The position numbers were made by a program, and so were the translations under genes. A stretch of DNA of 11,760 nucleotides from an uncultured Bacteroidales bacterium. GTDB lineage: Bacteria; Bacteroidota; Bacteroidia; Bacteroidales; Paludibacteraceae. Shown here one piece after another: positions 1 through 7,589 of the stretch. Each line of letters starts with the position of its first letter. Within the stretch, counting starts at the first letter, position 1. The notes beneath the pieces are model-generated. The model saw only the letters and a list, made by a program, of their open reading frames with translations. It was not told the DNA's origin and ran no database searches. The DNA is taken from positions 1 through 11,760 of the forward strand of contig CAKZZM010000169.1 of the NCBI GenBank assembly GCA_937885465.1. The letters are read 5' to 3'.

Positions 1-35
1 ACATAATAGCATCTTTTTAGGCGTTAATTATGCCA

Positions 36-67
36 CAAAGATACCATAATATTATTATCTATGCAAT
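36..67 (-). promoter_or_regulatory. Bacteroidetes-type promoter for a gene left of the window
   Basis: On the minus strand TATCTTTG (positions 43 to 36) fits the -7 consensus TAnnTTTG exactly. Exactly 20 bp upstream lies ATTG (67 to 64), a one-mismatch -33 box. Transcription would start near position 30 and run off the left edge, so the gene it serves is not in the window. It is not the promoter of the cardiolipin synthase gene, which lies upstream and ends at 270. Confidence 0.6.
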
Positions 68-232
68 AGTTAATTCAATAAAATTCAATTATTTATACTG
101 TGTTTTTGCCGCCTTGCCGCGAATGAAAAGTTATTACTTTTAACAACCCAATTCGCACTATAAACGTCAATTATTTTGATGCGGTTGCCCTGTTCGATTT
201 GCGCATTTTTCTTGTCTAAAGCATCTCTCACT

Positions 233-266
233 CGTTAATTCGTTCATCCGTTAATTCGTTCACTCG
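233..266. repeat. 16-bp tandem repeat of alternating 8-mers
   Basis: Two copies of a 16-bp unit, CGTTAATT followed by CGTTCATC or CGTTCACT, end three bases past the stop codon of the cardiolipin synthase gene in the direction of transcription. Partial similarity continues leftwards to about 225. The unit is two related 8-mers in alternation, the same design as the repeat at 2363-2405. I see no stable GC-rich terminator hairpin between this repeat and the left-edge promoter; the only small palindrome is AAAAGT-TATT-ACTTTT near 126-141. Confidence 0.7.
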
Positions 267-269
267 CCA

Positions 270-1625
270 TTACACAATAGGTGCCAGAAGTCGCATGAGA
301 CGCTGCCACGGCGTGGTCTTTACCTCACCGGCATCCGGCTGTCGGCAGATGGGCAGGTCTGCCTCGAAAATATGCTTCTGCCGCAAAGCGATGTCGCGGT
401 CGTAAAAGAAGGTATTGATTTCGTAGTCAATACCGAAGCTGCGGTAATCGAGGTTGGATGAGCCGACCATAGAGAGATAATCGTCGCAGACGAGCGTCTT
501 GCTGTGCATAAACTCGCCTCCACGAGTATAGAGTTGAACACCCGCTTGCAACATGTCGGCGTAGAAACTTTTGTTGATGGGTCGCATAATTGGCGTGTCA
601 CATTGTTCAGGGAGCATGATCCGCACTTCTACACCGCGTCGGACGGCTTGACGCATGGCTTCGATGAGAGAGAATGGCGGAGCTAAGTAAGGTGATTGAA
701 ACCACACGTAATGCTGTGCATGGTTGAGAATCCACTCGTAGGCGGTGAGCAAAGCGGGTTCAGGAGCTGTCGGGTCATCGGTGGAGACTTGGGTAAGAAG
801 GACTTCCGGAATTTCGTTATGGAGCGGCGAGCCATCGGTTTGTACGTTTGCCAGCATAGGAAAGAAAGAGTTGATAGGAACAGGCAGTTGTCCCCCTGTA
901 ACGAGCCATGTGTCAAGGAACGTGTATTGCAGGCTTGCTACAGCATCACCTGTGAGACGCAAGTGCGTGTCACGCCACTGATAGAAATAATGGTCGTTAA
1001 TGTTCATGCCGCCGGTATAGCCGATGCGACCGTCAATAACCACTATCTTCCGATGGTCGCGATAACTAAGCGTCATCAAAAAACGGAGCAATGAAAAACG
1101 GGTGTTGGAAAAGTTCACCACCTCCACTCCTGCCCGACGCATAGAAAGGAAATATATGCTCGGAATAGGAAAATTGGCGATATTCTCGTTGATAAACCGC
1201 ACTTTGACACCCTGCCGTGCTTTACGCATAAGCAAAGCGCGTATACGTCGACTGCTCTTATCCATACCGAAATGGAAATACTCCATGTGGATGGACTCTT
1301 TGGCATTCAAGATATCACGTATCAAAAGGTCATATTTGCGTCTGCCGGAAATAATTATCTCCGCCTCCGAAGTAGAAACAGACAATCGTCCCCTTTGGGA
1401 TAGTATCTTTGCTAATGGTCGAAAACGTGGCTCCACGTGCATAGTGAGACTATCGGAAGAGAGCAACTGTTGCAATTCTTCGGTATCCTCCGCCTGCATC
1501 TTAGCTTGCAGCAGGTGGTGTTTCCTATCATAATTGCGGTTACTGCGCCAGTTGATACCGAACATCAGCCATAGCACAATGACAACGACAAAACAAACAA
1601 TCAATATGATAATCCAAGTACTCAT
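270..1625 (-). CDS. cls: Cardiolipin synthase, phospholipase D superfamily
   Basis: The 451-residue protein should join phosphatidyl groups at the cytoplasmic membrane to make cardiolipin. A hydrophobic anchor spans residues 3-22. Two HKD catalytic motifs follow: H191, K193, D198 within DHRKIVVIDG and H374, K376, D381 within MHSKTLVCDD, each followed by the usual Gly/Ser/Asn positions (GYTGGMN and GSSN). Both motifs are intact, so the enzyme should be active. Length is close to the usual 470-500 residues, but only one N-terminal membrane segment is evident where many homologues have two. The ATG start is taken because the anchor follows directly. No promoter is seen in the 119 bp upstream, so it is probably read through from the two-TM gene at 1745-2353. 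A phosphatidyltransferase acting on another alcohol cannot be excluded from sequence alone. Confidence 0.93.
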   Translation of the reverse strand: MSTWIIILIVCFVVVIVLWLMFGINWRSNRNYDRKHHLLQAKMQAEDTEELQQLLSSDSLTMHVEPRFRPLAKILSQRGRLSVSTSEAEIIISGRRKYDLLIRDILNAKESIHMEYFHFGMDKSSRRIRALLMRKARQGVKVRFINENIANFPIPSIYFLSMRRAGVEVVNFSNTRFSLLRFLMTLSYRDHRKIVVIDGRIGYTGGMNINDHYFYQWRDTHLRLTGDAVASLQYTFLDTWLVTGGQLPVPINSFFPMLANVQTDGSPLHNEIPEVLLTQVSTDDPTAPEPALLTAYEWILNHAQHYVWFQSPYLAPPFSLIEAMRQAVRRGVEVRIMLPEQCDTPIMRPINKSFYADMLQAGVQLYTRGGEFMHSKTLVCDDYLSMVGSSNLDYRSFGIDYEINTFFYDRDIALRQKHIFEADLPICRQPDAGEVKTTPWQRLMRLLAPIV

Positions 1626-1744
1626 ACCTTACTAAATCTGAACGTTCGGAGACGTTCTCCACATTCATCATCCAAACCGATATGCGCTTTGACATATCTT
1701 GCCGGAACATCTCGTGTACGGACGGCGTCGTGAAAGTGAGACTC

Positions 1745-2353
1745 TTAATCCGCCTGCCGTTTGTATCTTCTGCGCTGGCGGTTGAGTGTGCGTTCCTGCT
1801 GACGTTCGGATAGTTGCTGCTGACGCGCCATAATCTCGTCTCGATGCTCCTCCATATACCGCTCTAAACGGCTCTTGCGCTGCTTAACTTCTTCGGGAGG
1901 CGTATCGGCAGTATAACTCTTCATGGCATAATACCGCTTGCGAACGAAGAACAGACGGATGAGCCATGCCACGAAGAAACCGTCGGACAGAACATGATAG
2001 ACGATATTCCAAGGATGCGGAATAGTAAGGAAGAGCGACACTATCCATACGACCAAATCAATCGTAAACACAACATCCCACCAACGCCCCGAGTCTTTGA
2101 AATCAAGGCAGTTATAAGCGTAATCCGTTATTTGGATAGCCTCTGTGGACGAGAGGGTCATGTCTATCGTCTTACCTTTCTTGCCAACCGGCACAAAACC
2201 GCCCGTCCGAATAGTAACCATATAACATCCGGCAGGCATACGCAGCCGTGCTTGCGGCGTACGCATAATCCCCACTAACCTACCATTAATTATTACCTGA
2301 TAAGGCATCTTCAAGTAATCTTTCTGCTTGCGTGTAATAATCAGTTCTGCCAT
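1745..2353 (-). CDS. Two-TM membrane protein with basic coiled-coil tail, unknown function
   Basis: I do not recognise this 202-residue protein as a named family. Residues 18-78 look like a small beta-rich domain: an YQVIINGRLVG strand, then a MPAGCYMVTIRTGG segment that resembles PEGA-like or carboxypeptidase-regulatory-like beta modules. Two hydrophobic segments follow at about 92-112 and 117-137. The tail (150-202) is highly charged and rich in Arg, Gln and Glu, likely helical or coiled-coil and possibly RNA- or membrane-surface-binding. There is no signal peptide, so the N-terminal domain and tail probably face the same side, most likely the cytoplasm. It lies immediately upstream of the cardiolipin synthase gene and downstream of an element also found before the TolC operon. 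That suggests a role in the envelope response, which is inference. Confidence 0.8.
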   Translation of the reverse strand: MAELIITRKQKDYLKMPYQVIINGRLVGIMRTPQARLRMPAGCYMVTIRTGGFVPVGKKGKTIDMTLSSTEAIQITDYAYNCLDFKDSGRWWDVVFTIDLVVWIVSLFLTIPHPWNIVYHVLSDGFFVAWLIRLFFVRKRYYAMKSYTADTPPEEVKQRKSRLERYMEEHRDEIMARQQQLSERQQERTLNRQRRRYKRQAD

Positions 2354-2362
2354 AACATCTTA

Positions 2363-2405
2363 ACGGTCCAACAGTGCAACGGTCTAACAGTGCAACGGTC
2401 TAACA
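2363..2405. repeat. 16-bp tandem repeat in the leader of the two-TM gene
   Basis: About 2.7 copies of a 16-bp unit made of alternating 8-mers ACGGTCYA and ACAGTGCA lie between the candidate -33 box (2415-2418) and the start codon at 2353. The position where a -7 box would be expected (around 2387-2395) falls inside the repeat, and no TAnnTTTG is present there. Copy-number change would alter promoter spacing or leader length. Confidence 0.8.
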
Positions 2406-2414
2406 ATCATCATA

Positions 2415-2450
2415 CAAAAAATGCGCCAAATGACCCTTTTGTCAGTTTTC
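2415..2450 (-). promoter_or_regulatory. Copy 2 of shared 36-bp operator-like element
   Basis: Read on the minus strand this stretch matches 7473-7438 at 28 of 36 positions without gaps. It begins GAAAAC, passes through GACA, AAGGG and TTGGC cores, and ends on a TTTG suited to be a -33 box. Upstream of GAAAAC a further 9 bp are also similar (7 of 9). The element overlaps the last codons of the ABC permease gene at 2442-3692, yet is placed and oriented as a regulatory site for the two-TM gene starting at 2353. The protein that binds it is inferred to be the AraC-family regulator encoded at 7590-8450. Confidence 0.6.
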
Positions 2451-3692
2451 CATATTCCCCTTATGATTAAGTGCGGAAATAGGATTGACATTTTTCTTCT
2501 CCTTGTACCTGCCGATAAAGAAAAACAGCAAACAAGTTATTAGGAAATATGCACCGCTGAGGATCCACAGGGTAATGTATTCCGCACGTGTAGTCCAGAG
2601 CGTCGCCCCCATGGAATTGATATGAATGAATCCATGCGCACCGGCTGTATAAGGGATAATATAGGACAGATACCGCCACGCGTCAGGAATCAGTTCTTTT
2701 GGCCATGAGATACCGGCCATAAACAGGAAAATAAGCGAAGTGGAAATCAATAACACGATACCGGTTTCTCTATTGCGGATAAAAACACTTATGCTCATAG
2801 AAAAGAAGATTGTGGCTAACAGGAAAGGCACAATGAAGCGCAGCAGATCGCCTACCTGACCTATATGAGGCAGATCAAACAGTCGCGGCATGGCAATCAA
2901 TAAGATAGCAGCTAAAGCATAGTAAATCAGGAAATAAGCCGCAGAGCGTCCCAAGACAAGCCGGAAGACGGAGTAGCCTCTTCCCCGTCCGGGAATACGG
3001 TATAATTCTTTGTTTTCCTCGCGTGCCGTTCCGCCCAACATACAGATTCCGAACAGCAGCGTCTGGTGAAGAATCATCACCAAGACCGCCGGAATAAGAA
3101 ACGATCCGTAACCGCCGGTAGGTGTGAACAATGCCGTCTCGGTATATGGTGCATCTTGTACTAATGACCAAGCCATTTCCTCGCCCGTTCCCATCTGTTC
3201 GTAGCGGTCGATCTCGATATTATTCATCGCCTCCAACATTACCTTATTACAACTCAGATAAACTCCTTTCATATAGAGAAACGATGACATATCGCAGTAG
3301 AGCGACAGATGCGCTTGTCCGAACGGGTCTGCCAACTGTGCGGCGAAATCGCGCGGGAAATAAAGAATCCCGTGTATCTTCCGGTCGCGCATCAACTGCT
3401 CCGCCTCTGCCATCGAAGTGCAGGAATATGCCACCTTAATCTCCGGAGCTGCGTTCCATTTATGTATAAACTCACGGCTCTGAGGCGAATGGCTCATATC
3501 CACCACCGCCACAGGAATGTCGGTAATCTGCTCGTTCCAGTAAATAGCCTTGTAGATAACCGGATAAGCTAATGTGGCGAGGAAGAAAATAACCATCACT
3601 CCAGGGTCGCGGAAAATGCGTCTCAGCTCGCCTACAAAGACATTCCAAGTGTCCAGTGTCTGCAACCAAAGATGTCGGAAGATATGTTTCAT
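2442..3692 (-). CDS. ABC-2-type permease, second of the pair
   Basis: The 416-residue protein has the layout of ABC2_membrane_3 exporters. There is one TM segment (31-51), then a large extracytoplasmic domain (about 53-195) with the VAVVDMSHSPQSREFI and AEAEQLMRDRKIHGILYFP segments typical of the family. Five further TM segments follow, near 197-219, 250-268, 285-304, 310-328 and 374-394. It should sit in the inner membrane and form half of an exporter channel with the permease encoded just upstream. Its ATG overlaps the preceding stop codon as ATGA (3689-3692), which implies translational coupling. The C-terminal codons overlap a candidate regulatory element for the next transcription unit. 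No nucleotide-binding motif is present, so an ATPase must come from elsewhere if this works as an ABC exporter. Substrate unknown. Confidence 0.9.
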   Translation of the reverse strand: MKHIFRHLWLQTLDTWNVFVGELRRIFRDPGVMVIFFLATLAYPVIYKAIYWNEQITDIPVAVVDMSHSPQSREFIHKWNAAPEIKVAYSCTSMAEAEQLMRDRKIHGILYFPRDFAAQLADPFGQAHLSLYCDMSSFLYMKGVYLSCNKVMLEAMNNIEIDRYEQMGTGEEMAWSLVQDAPYTETALFTPTGGYGSFLIPAVLVMILHQTLLFGICMLGGTAREENKELYRIPGRGRGYSVFRLVLGRSAAYFLIYYALAAILLIAMPRLFDLPHIGQVGDLLRFIVPFLLATIFFSMSISVFIRNRETGIVLLISTSLIFLFMAGISWPKELIPDAWRYLSYIIPYTAGAHGFIHINSMGATLWTTRAEYITLWILSGAYFLITCLLFFFIGRYKEKKNVNPISALNHKGNMEN

Positions 3693-4864
3693 TTCAATGG
3701 ATAGTTTTGATAAACCAACGCTTTATGCAAGCGTGGTGAGATGAGGAACGCTAATAACAGGAACGCGCAAAGCGAGAGTGCCGGAACCATGCTGTTGGTC
3801 CATGGAGCCGCCATCAAGGCTTCGTTCACATAAATCAGATAGTAATGACGCAACGGCTCTAACCAACTGAGTGCCTGAAAAGGCGGCAACATGTTCGACA
3901 CGGGATACGTGAAACCGGAAAGCGAGAAACCGAGCATGGAATACAATGCCCCGATAGAAACGGCATCCCGCAGCGTGGGGACACAGCCGATGAGGAAGAT
4001 GCCCATCGCCTCCATGGCAAAGATATACAGTAGCAGCCCGAACAACAGCCGTGCATGGCTGCCATAGACGGGGAAGCCTGCGAAACCGAACATCATCGCA
4101 TAGCAGCCGAAGCCGAGTATCACATACATGACTGTATAAGGAATGAGTTTGCCGATCATCGCTACGGTGTAATTGCCTCCTGCGGTACGCAGCCAGTCGT
4201 GCGAGGTTTGCATCTTCAGCTCATAGCCGATGGCAAAGATGGTGAGCATGATACATACCAAGCCCAATATCCCGGGCAGTATAGTACTGACTAAATAGAC
4301 GGAATAGTTGTTCCACGGGTTGGCAATCATGTGTCCTTCAATCACTAACGGCTGGATGCGCCGCATGATCATGTCTTCCGACATTCCTTTCTTTCGTAGC
4401 ACTTCGCGTTGGAACGCACCGGACACAAGGTTTGCCACGGTCAGCATCTGTTTGTAAGCGGTGTTGCCGCCCACGGTATAGGCGTTTGTTACATAGAAAT
4501 CCAACTGAGGACGCTTGAATGCCGCCAGATCGCTGTAAAAGCCCTCGGGAATGACGAAGATACCGTAAATATGTCCTTGTTGCATCGCCTCGCGCGCTTC
4601 GGAATAAGAGGATGTGATGAGACATATATCCACCGATGAAGTAGCCTGCATCTCATGGCACAGCCTGCGTGAGATAGACGTCTGGTCTTTGTCCACTATT
4701 GCCACAGGCATCTTTTCGGCATTCCCTTGTCGCATCAGCGTGATAAAGAAGAACGTGGAAAGCAGCATCACACCCACCGATGCAAACATATACAGCGGGC
4801 GGGCGAACATCTGCTTCACTTCCCTGCGCATCACATGCCAGATATTTACAAAAATCTCTTTCAC
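3689..4864 (-). CDS. ABC-2-type permease, first of the pair
   Basis: The 391-residue protein shares the architecture of its downstream neighbour. It has TM1 at 24-43 and an extracytoplasmic domain (45-185) beginning MPVAIVDKDQTSISRRL. A C-terminal block of five TM segments lies near 187-215, 236-262, 271-294, 300-318 and 356-376. The family motif region GFTYPVSNMLPPFQALSWLEPLRHYY, split here as GFTYP (317-321) and LEPLRHYY (335-342), is characteristic of ABC-2 permeases. The start is GTG at 4864; the next Met is residue 12, and starting there would remove the usual basic HVMRREVKQMFARP lead-in to TM1. The GTG lies inside a 14-bp tandem repeat joining this gene to the HlyD gene. It probably pairs with the permease at 2442-3692 to form the inner-membrane part of the export system. 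Confidence 0.9.
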   Translation of the reverse strand: MKEIFVNIWHVMRREVKQMFARPLYMFASVGVMLLSTFFFITLMRQGNAEKMPVAIVDKDQTSISRRLCHEMQATSSVDICLITSSYSEAREAMQQGHIYGIFVIPEGFYSDLAAFKRPQLDFYVTNAYTVGGNTAYKQMLTVANLVSGAFQREVLRKKGMSEDMIMRRIQPLVIEGHMIANPWNNYSVYLVSTILPGILGLVCIMLTIFAIGYELKMQTSHDWLRTAGGNYTVAMIGKLIPYTVMYVILGFGCYAMMFGFAGFPVYGSHARLLFGLLLYIFAMEAMGIFLIGCVPTLRDAVSIGALYSMLGFSLSGFTYPVSNMLPPFQALSWLEPLRHYYLIYVNEALMAAPWTNSMVPALSLCAFLLLAFLISPRLHKALVYQNYPLK

Positions 4865-4886
4865 CTTTCACTTTTCACCTTTCACT
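4859..4886. repeat. 14-bp tandem repeat forming a gene junction
   Basis: Two copies of the 14-bp unit TTTCACC-TTTCACT lie end to end. On the coding strand they read as alternating GGTGAAA and AGTGAAA. The array contains the TGA stop of the HlyD gene (4882-4884), the whole 17-bp spacer and the GTG start (4862-4864) of the downstream permease. The GAAAGG stretch just before GTG is also the only ribosome-binding-like sequence there. Confidence 0.8.
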
Positions 4887-5871
4887 TTTCCACAACCAAC
4901 GCTGTCATACCGGGACGCAGATTAGGAATAGTCTGCTGAGGACGGCATTTAACATCAAATGTCCTGACATCATATCCTCCGTTCTGCTGCGTAGTACGCC
5001 ATGTGGCATAGGTACCCATCGCCTTCACATGCGTCACGACAACAGGATACCGGGCTTCTCCGAGCGCAGGGATTTTTACCTCCACTACGCTGCCTATTGC
5101 AAAATCGGATAACATATCTTCGCGCACGGCGAACGTGAACCATACATCATTCAGATCGACGATAGACATCACCGGGCTTCCCTGCCCCACCAACTCGCCT
5201 ACTTTTGGGAATAGTTCGCTTACCTCGCCGTCACACGGCGAGAGCAAATACCGTTCGGCCTCCGCAGCGGCTACCTCTTGCAGAATACCGTCCACCTGCG
5301 CCACTTGCGCTTCGGCTGCCGCCTTATCCTCTTTGCGGGCACCTGCCAGAGCCATGTCATACTGGCTTTTAGCCGCTTTCACGGTAGCTACAGCCGCCTT
5401 GTACTGTGCCTCCACTTCATCGCGTTTCTGCTCGCTCACTACGCCCTTTTCGTACAACCGTTGCACGCGTTCGTAACTCTTGCGGTAGATTTCCTCACCG
5501 GCTTTCGCTTTCTGGTACAGTTCGTACGCACCGGTTATCTGCTCATGCTGGGCACCGTTCTTGGCTTTCTGGTTGACGGCATCTGCCATATTGCGGGCAG
5601 CCAATGCCTGCGCTTTCTTCGCTTCCACTTCCGGCGAGTAGATGATTACTAATGTGTCGCCTTTGTGTACCTGATCGCCTTCTTCGTATAGGTACATCTC
5701 TATGCGCCCTGCCACTTTGCCGGACACACGGTACTCGGAGGCTTCCGCCTCGCCTTGGATAAGTGTTTCTTCAGGCTGGAGGGCAAATACACCTACCAGA
5801 GCCACAATAACCACTACTGCTAACAGAGCCACCAAACCCAGCAGCAGTCCTCCTTCTTTTTCCTTTTTCAT
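4882..5871 (-). CDS. HlyD-family periplasmic adaptor (membrane fusion protein)
   Basis: This adaptor of 329 residues should bridge the inner-membrane permeases and the TolC channel. A signal-anchor TM lies at residues 8-31. The first half of the lipoyl-like barrel-sandwich domain is at about 40-80 (VSGKVAGRIEMYLYEEGDQV). A long Ala/Lys/Glu-rich coiled-coil hairpin fills about 82-205. The second lipoyl half follows (YLLSPCDGEVSELFPKVGE, 208-226), then the beta-barrel domain (START near 240, ending LRPGMTALVVEK). I place the start at ATG 5871, nine bases after the TolC stop codon. A TTG nine bases earlier (5880) is in frame but unlikely. Spacing to the TolC gene and to the downstream permease supports one operon. 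The architecture resembles YbhG/EmrA-like adaptors of drug exporters. Confidence 0.93.
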   Translation of the reverse strand: MKKEKEGGLLLGLVALLAVVVIVALVGVFALQPEETLIQGEAEASEYRVSGKVAGRIEMYLYEEGDQVHKGDTLVIIYSPEVEAKKAQALAARNMADAVNQKAKNGAQHEQITGAYELYQKAKAGEEIYRKSYERVQRLYEKGVVSEQKRDEVEAQYKAAVATVKAAKSQYDMALAGARKEDKAAAEAQVAQVDGILQEVAAAEAERYLLSPCDGEVSELFPKVGELVGQGSPVMSIVDLNDVWFTFAVREDMLSDFAIGSVVEVKIPALGEARYPVVVTHVKAMGTYATWRTTQQNGGYDVRTFDVKCRPQQTIPNLRPGMTALVVEK

Positions 5872-5880
5872 ATCTGTCAA

Positions 5881-7401
5881 TTAGTTTTGTCCTATATATT
5901 GAAGCAGTTTCGCCTCATTCATTTTCGCTTCAGTCTGTGCGTCCACCATATCTGTGGCGGCGGACATCCAAGCCGTCTGTGCCTGCATCAGTTCCGAAGA
6001 AGAGATCATCCCCGACGCGAACGATTCTTCCGCCATGCGTAGCACTTCCGCTGCGTTACGGCAGGTCAGTTGCGCCACGGCTATCTTCTGCTGCGATTCC
6101 ATCAGACGCTGGTTGGCTTGCGTGGTCTGGAGTGTAAGCAGCTCGCGCGTCTCTTCGGTCTTGAGTGCTACGGCATTGGCTGCATGCTTGGCGGCTTTGT
6201 ATCGTAAAATATCGTCCGCGTGTGCAATAGGCACATTCACCACCACTCCGGCGGAAAAGAACCCGTGTCCTTTCCAGTCGCTCCGCACGCCGTTCTCCAT
6301 ACTCGGGTTGGTATAGACGTAGCCCGCAGAGGCAACAATGGTCGGTTGAAGACCCGCACTCGCTAACTTGGCGGTACTACGGGCGATGTTCTCCGCCTCC
6401 CAAGCCATCTGTAACTCCTTGCGGTTGGCAACGATGCTTTCAGCATCAATCCTTTCGGTAGTCAGAGTGGTCTGCTCAAGACCATCGGCATCCACTGTAA
6501 ACACCTCGCTCAACGGCAAACCGCATAGTTGCGCTAACGCCATCCGAGAGAGCGTCAGACCGTTCTCTGCTTGCAGTTTCTTCACTTCCGCCTCTCCGCG
6601 TTTGGTTCGCACTTTCAGAAGGTCGGACTGAGTAGCCATTCCCTCATTCACTAACTCCGTCACATCACTCTCCAATTGGCAAAGCAACCGGTAGTATTCG
6701 TTTGCCAGACGGTGTTTCTGCTCCACGTTCACCACACGCCAATACGCTTCATCCACTTTGGCAATCACCTCGTCATGCTTGGTTTCGGATTGCAGGGCGG
6801 CTATATGTTCGGTGGACTTGGCGATCTTGTAGTTCTGCGTCAGTACGCCGCCGGTATAAATAGGTTGCGTTACGCCCGCATGAGCCACTACCACATGCGT
6901 CATATCAACTGTCAGACGGTCATACACCTGTTGGTATGCATTGGCTATCTGCTGTCCCGCTGCGTCTTGGATATCCAATATCGGTTGCTGCAGACGGGTT
7001 CCCTCCAAACCGGTTGCCATACGGCTCAAAAGAGTCTCGCCGCTCCAATTGAAATAGTTTGTCCCGTCTGAATTCACCCCTGCTGTCCCGAAATCAAAGG
7101 CGTGCTCGTTGGCTAACAGGTGGATATTTTCCGAGTTCCACATATACGCACCATTGGCAGTCACTTTCGGGAACATGGCAGCCAAAGCGGCTTTGCGGTT
7201 CAGTTCTGCGGCTTTCTGTAACTCCTGTTGGGAGCGGTTCGCGCTGCCTTGACTCAATGCCATCTCTCTGCATGCTGCCAGATTGTATTGTATGGTATCG
7301 CCTGCCATATTGCTCGTTGCGTCGCCTGCCATATTGCCTGCATGGGCATAAACCGCAACAGCCAGCAGACACCCGATGAGTTTAATTTTTGAACGAATCA
7401 T
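5881..7401 (-). CDS. TolC-family outer membrane efflux channel
   Basis: The 506-residue protein is the first gene of the operon and should form the outer membrane channel of the exporter. A Sec signal peptide (1-21) ends in YAHA before G22. Two OEP-type repeats follow, with alternating amphipathic helices: KVTANGAYMWNSENIH and GVTQPIYTGGVLTQNYKIAK in the first half and LQPTIVASAGYVYTNPS and GVVVNVPIAHADDILRYKAAK in the second. The region of residues 85-145 is longer than in E. coli TolC, as is common in Bacteroidales homologues. The mature N-terminus holds a short duplication, NMAGD twice, produced by a 16-bp sequence repeated with 24-bp period (7298-7313 and 7322-7337). The start is ATG 7401; the upstream 188 bp are shared with the divergent AraC gene. 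Confidence 0.93.
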   Translation of the reverse strand: MIRSKIKLIGCLLAVAVYAHAGNMAGDATSNMAGDTIQYNLAACREMALSQGSANRSQQELQKAAELNRKAALAAMFPKVTANGAYMWNSENIHLLANEHAFDFGTAGVNSDGTNYFNWSGETLLSRMATGLEGTRLQQPILDIQDAAGQQIANAYQQVYDRLTVDMTHVVVAHAGVTQPIYTGGVLTQNYKIAKSTEHIAALQSETKHDEVIAKVDEAYWRVVNVEQKHRLANEYYRLLCQLESDVTELVNEGMATQSDLLKVRTKRGEAEVKKLQAENGLTLSRMALAQLCGLPLSEVFTVDADGLEQTTLTTERIDAESIVANRKELQMAWEAENIARSTAKLASAGLQPTIVASAGYVYTNPSMENGVRSDWKGHGFFSAGVVVNVPIAHADDILRYKAAKHAANAVALKTEETRELLTLQTTQANQRLMESQQKIAVAQLTCRNAAEVLRMAEESFASGMISSSELMQAQTAWMSAATDMVDAQTEAKMNEAKLLQYIGQN

Positions 7402-7437
7402 TCTTTTATAGTTTTATAAGTCCGAGTTTACTTCTAT

Positions 7438-7473
7438 CAAACAGTGTGCCATATACCCCTTCTGTCTGTTTTC
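7438..7473 (-). promoter_or_regulatory. Copy 1 of shared 36-bp operator-like element, TolC operon promoter
   Basis: Read on the minus strand the stretch starts GAAAAC at 7473 and ends with a TTTG at 7441-7438, 37 bp before the TolC start codon. TTTG would be the -33 box; 19 bp downstream is only TATAAAAC, a poor -7 box, as expected of an activator-dependent promoter. The second copy is at 2415-2450. An operator immediately upstream of -33, between a pump operon and a divergent AraC-family gene, is the usual place for the activator to bind. Confidence 0.6.
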
Positions 7474-7540
7474 TATATTTCCTTATTGATTGGCCATATT
7501 TATGAAATATGCCTTTTAGAACACTTTTATAGCAAAAATG

Positions 7541-7572
7541 TTTGCATAAATGATTTTTTTACCGTACCTTTG
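7541..7572 (+). promoter_or_regulatory. Promoter of the AraC-family regulator gene
   Basis: A perfect Bacteroidetes promoter: TTTG at 7541-7544, 20 bp, TACCTTTG at 7565-7572. Transcription should start around 7577-7579, giving a leader of only about 11-13 nt before ATG 7590. The G of the -7 box is also the G of an in-frame GTG at 7572, which therefore cannot be the translation start from this promoter. Confidence 0.85.
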
Positions 7573-7589
7573 TGGCAAAATTGACAACT

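Noticed and set aside
1626..1744. Possible small ORF upstream of and overlapping the cardiolipin synthase gene start
   Set aside because: A minus-strand frame from an ATG in the gap runs out of frame into the gene for about 57 codons, with no recognisable motif or promoter.
5872..5880. TTG start at 5880 for the HlyD gene
   Set aside because: ATG at 5871 is three codons later, leads directly into the basic stretch before the membrane anchor, and is a far more common start codon.
4055..7379. Several plus-strand ORFs opposite the exporter genes
   Set aside because: They are shadows of strongly recognisable minus-strand proteins and show no motifs or promoters of their own.
7369..7380. Lipobox-like LIGC at residues 8-11 of the TolC protein
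   Set aside because: Only three hydrophobic residues precede the Cys and the hydrophobic core continues after it to AHA-G, which fits ordinary signal peptidase cleavage.
7572..7589. GTG start at 7572 for the AraC gene
   Set aside because: It overlaps the -7 promoter box and would lie upstream of the transcription start.
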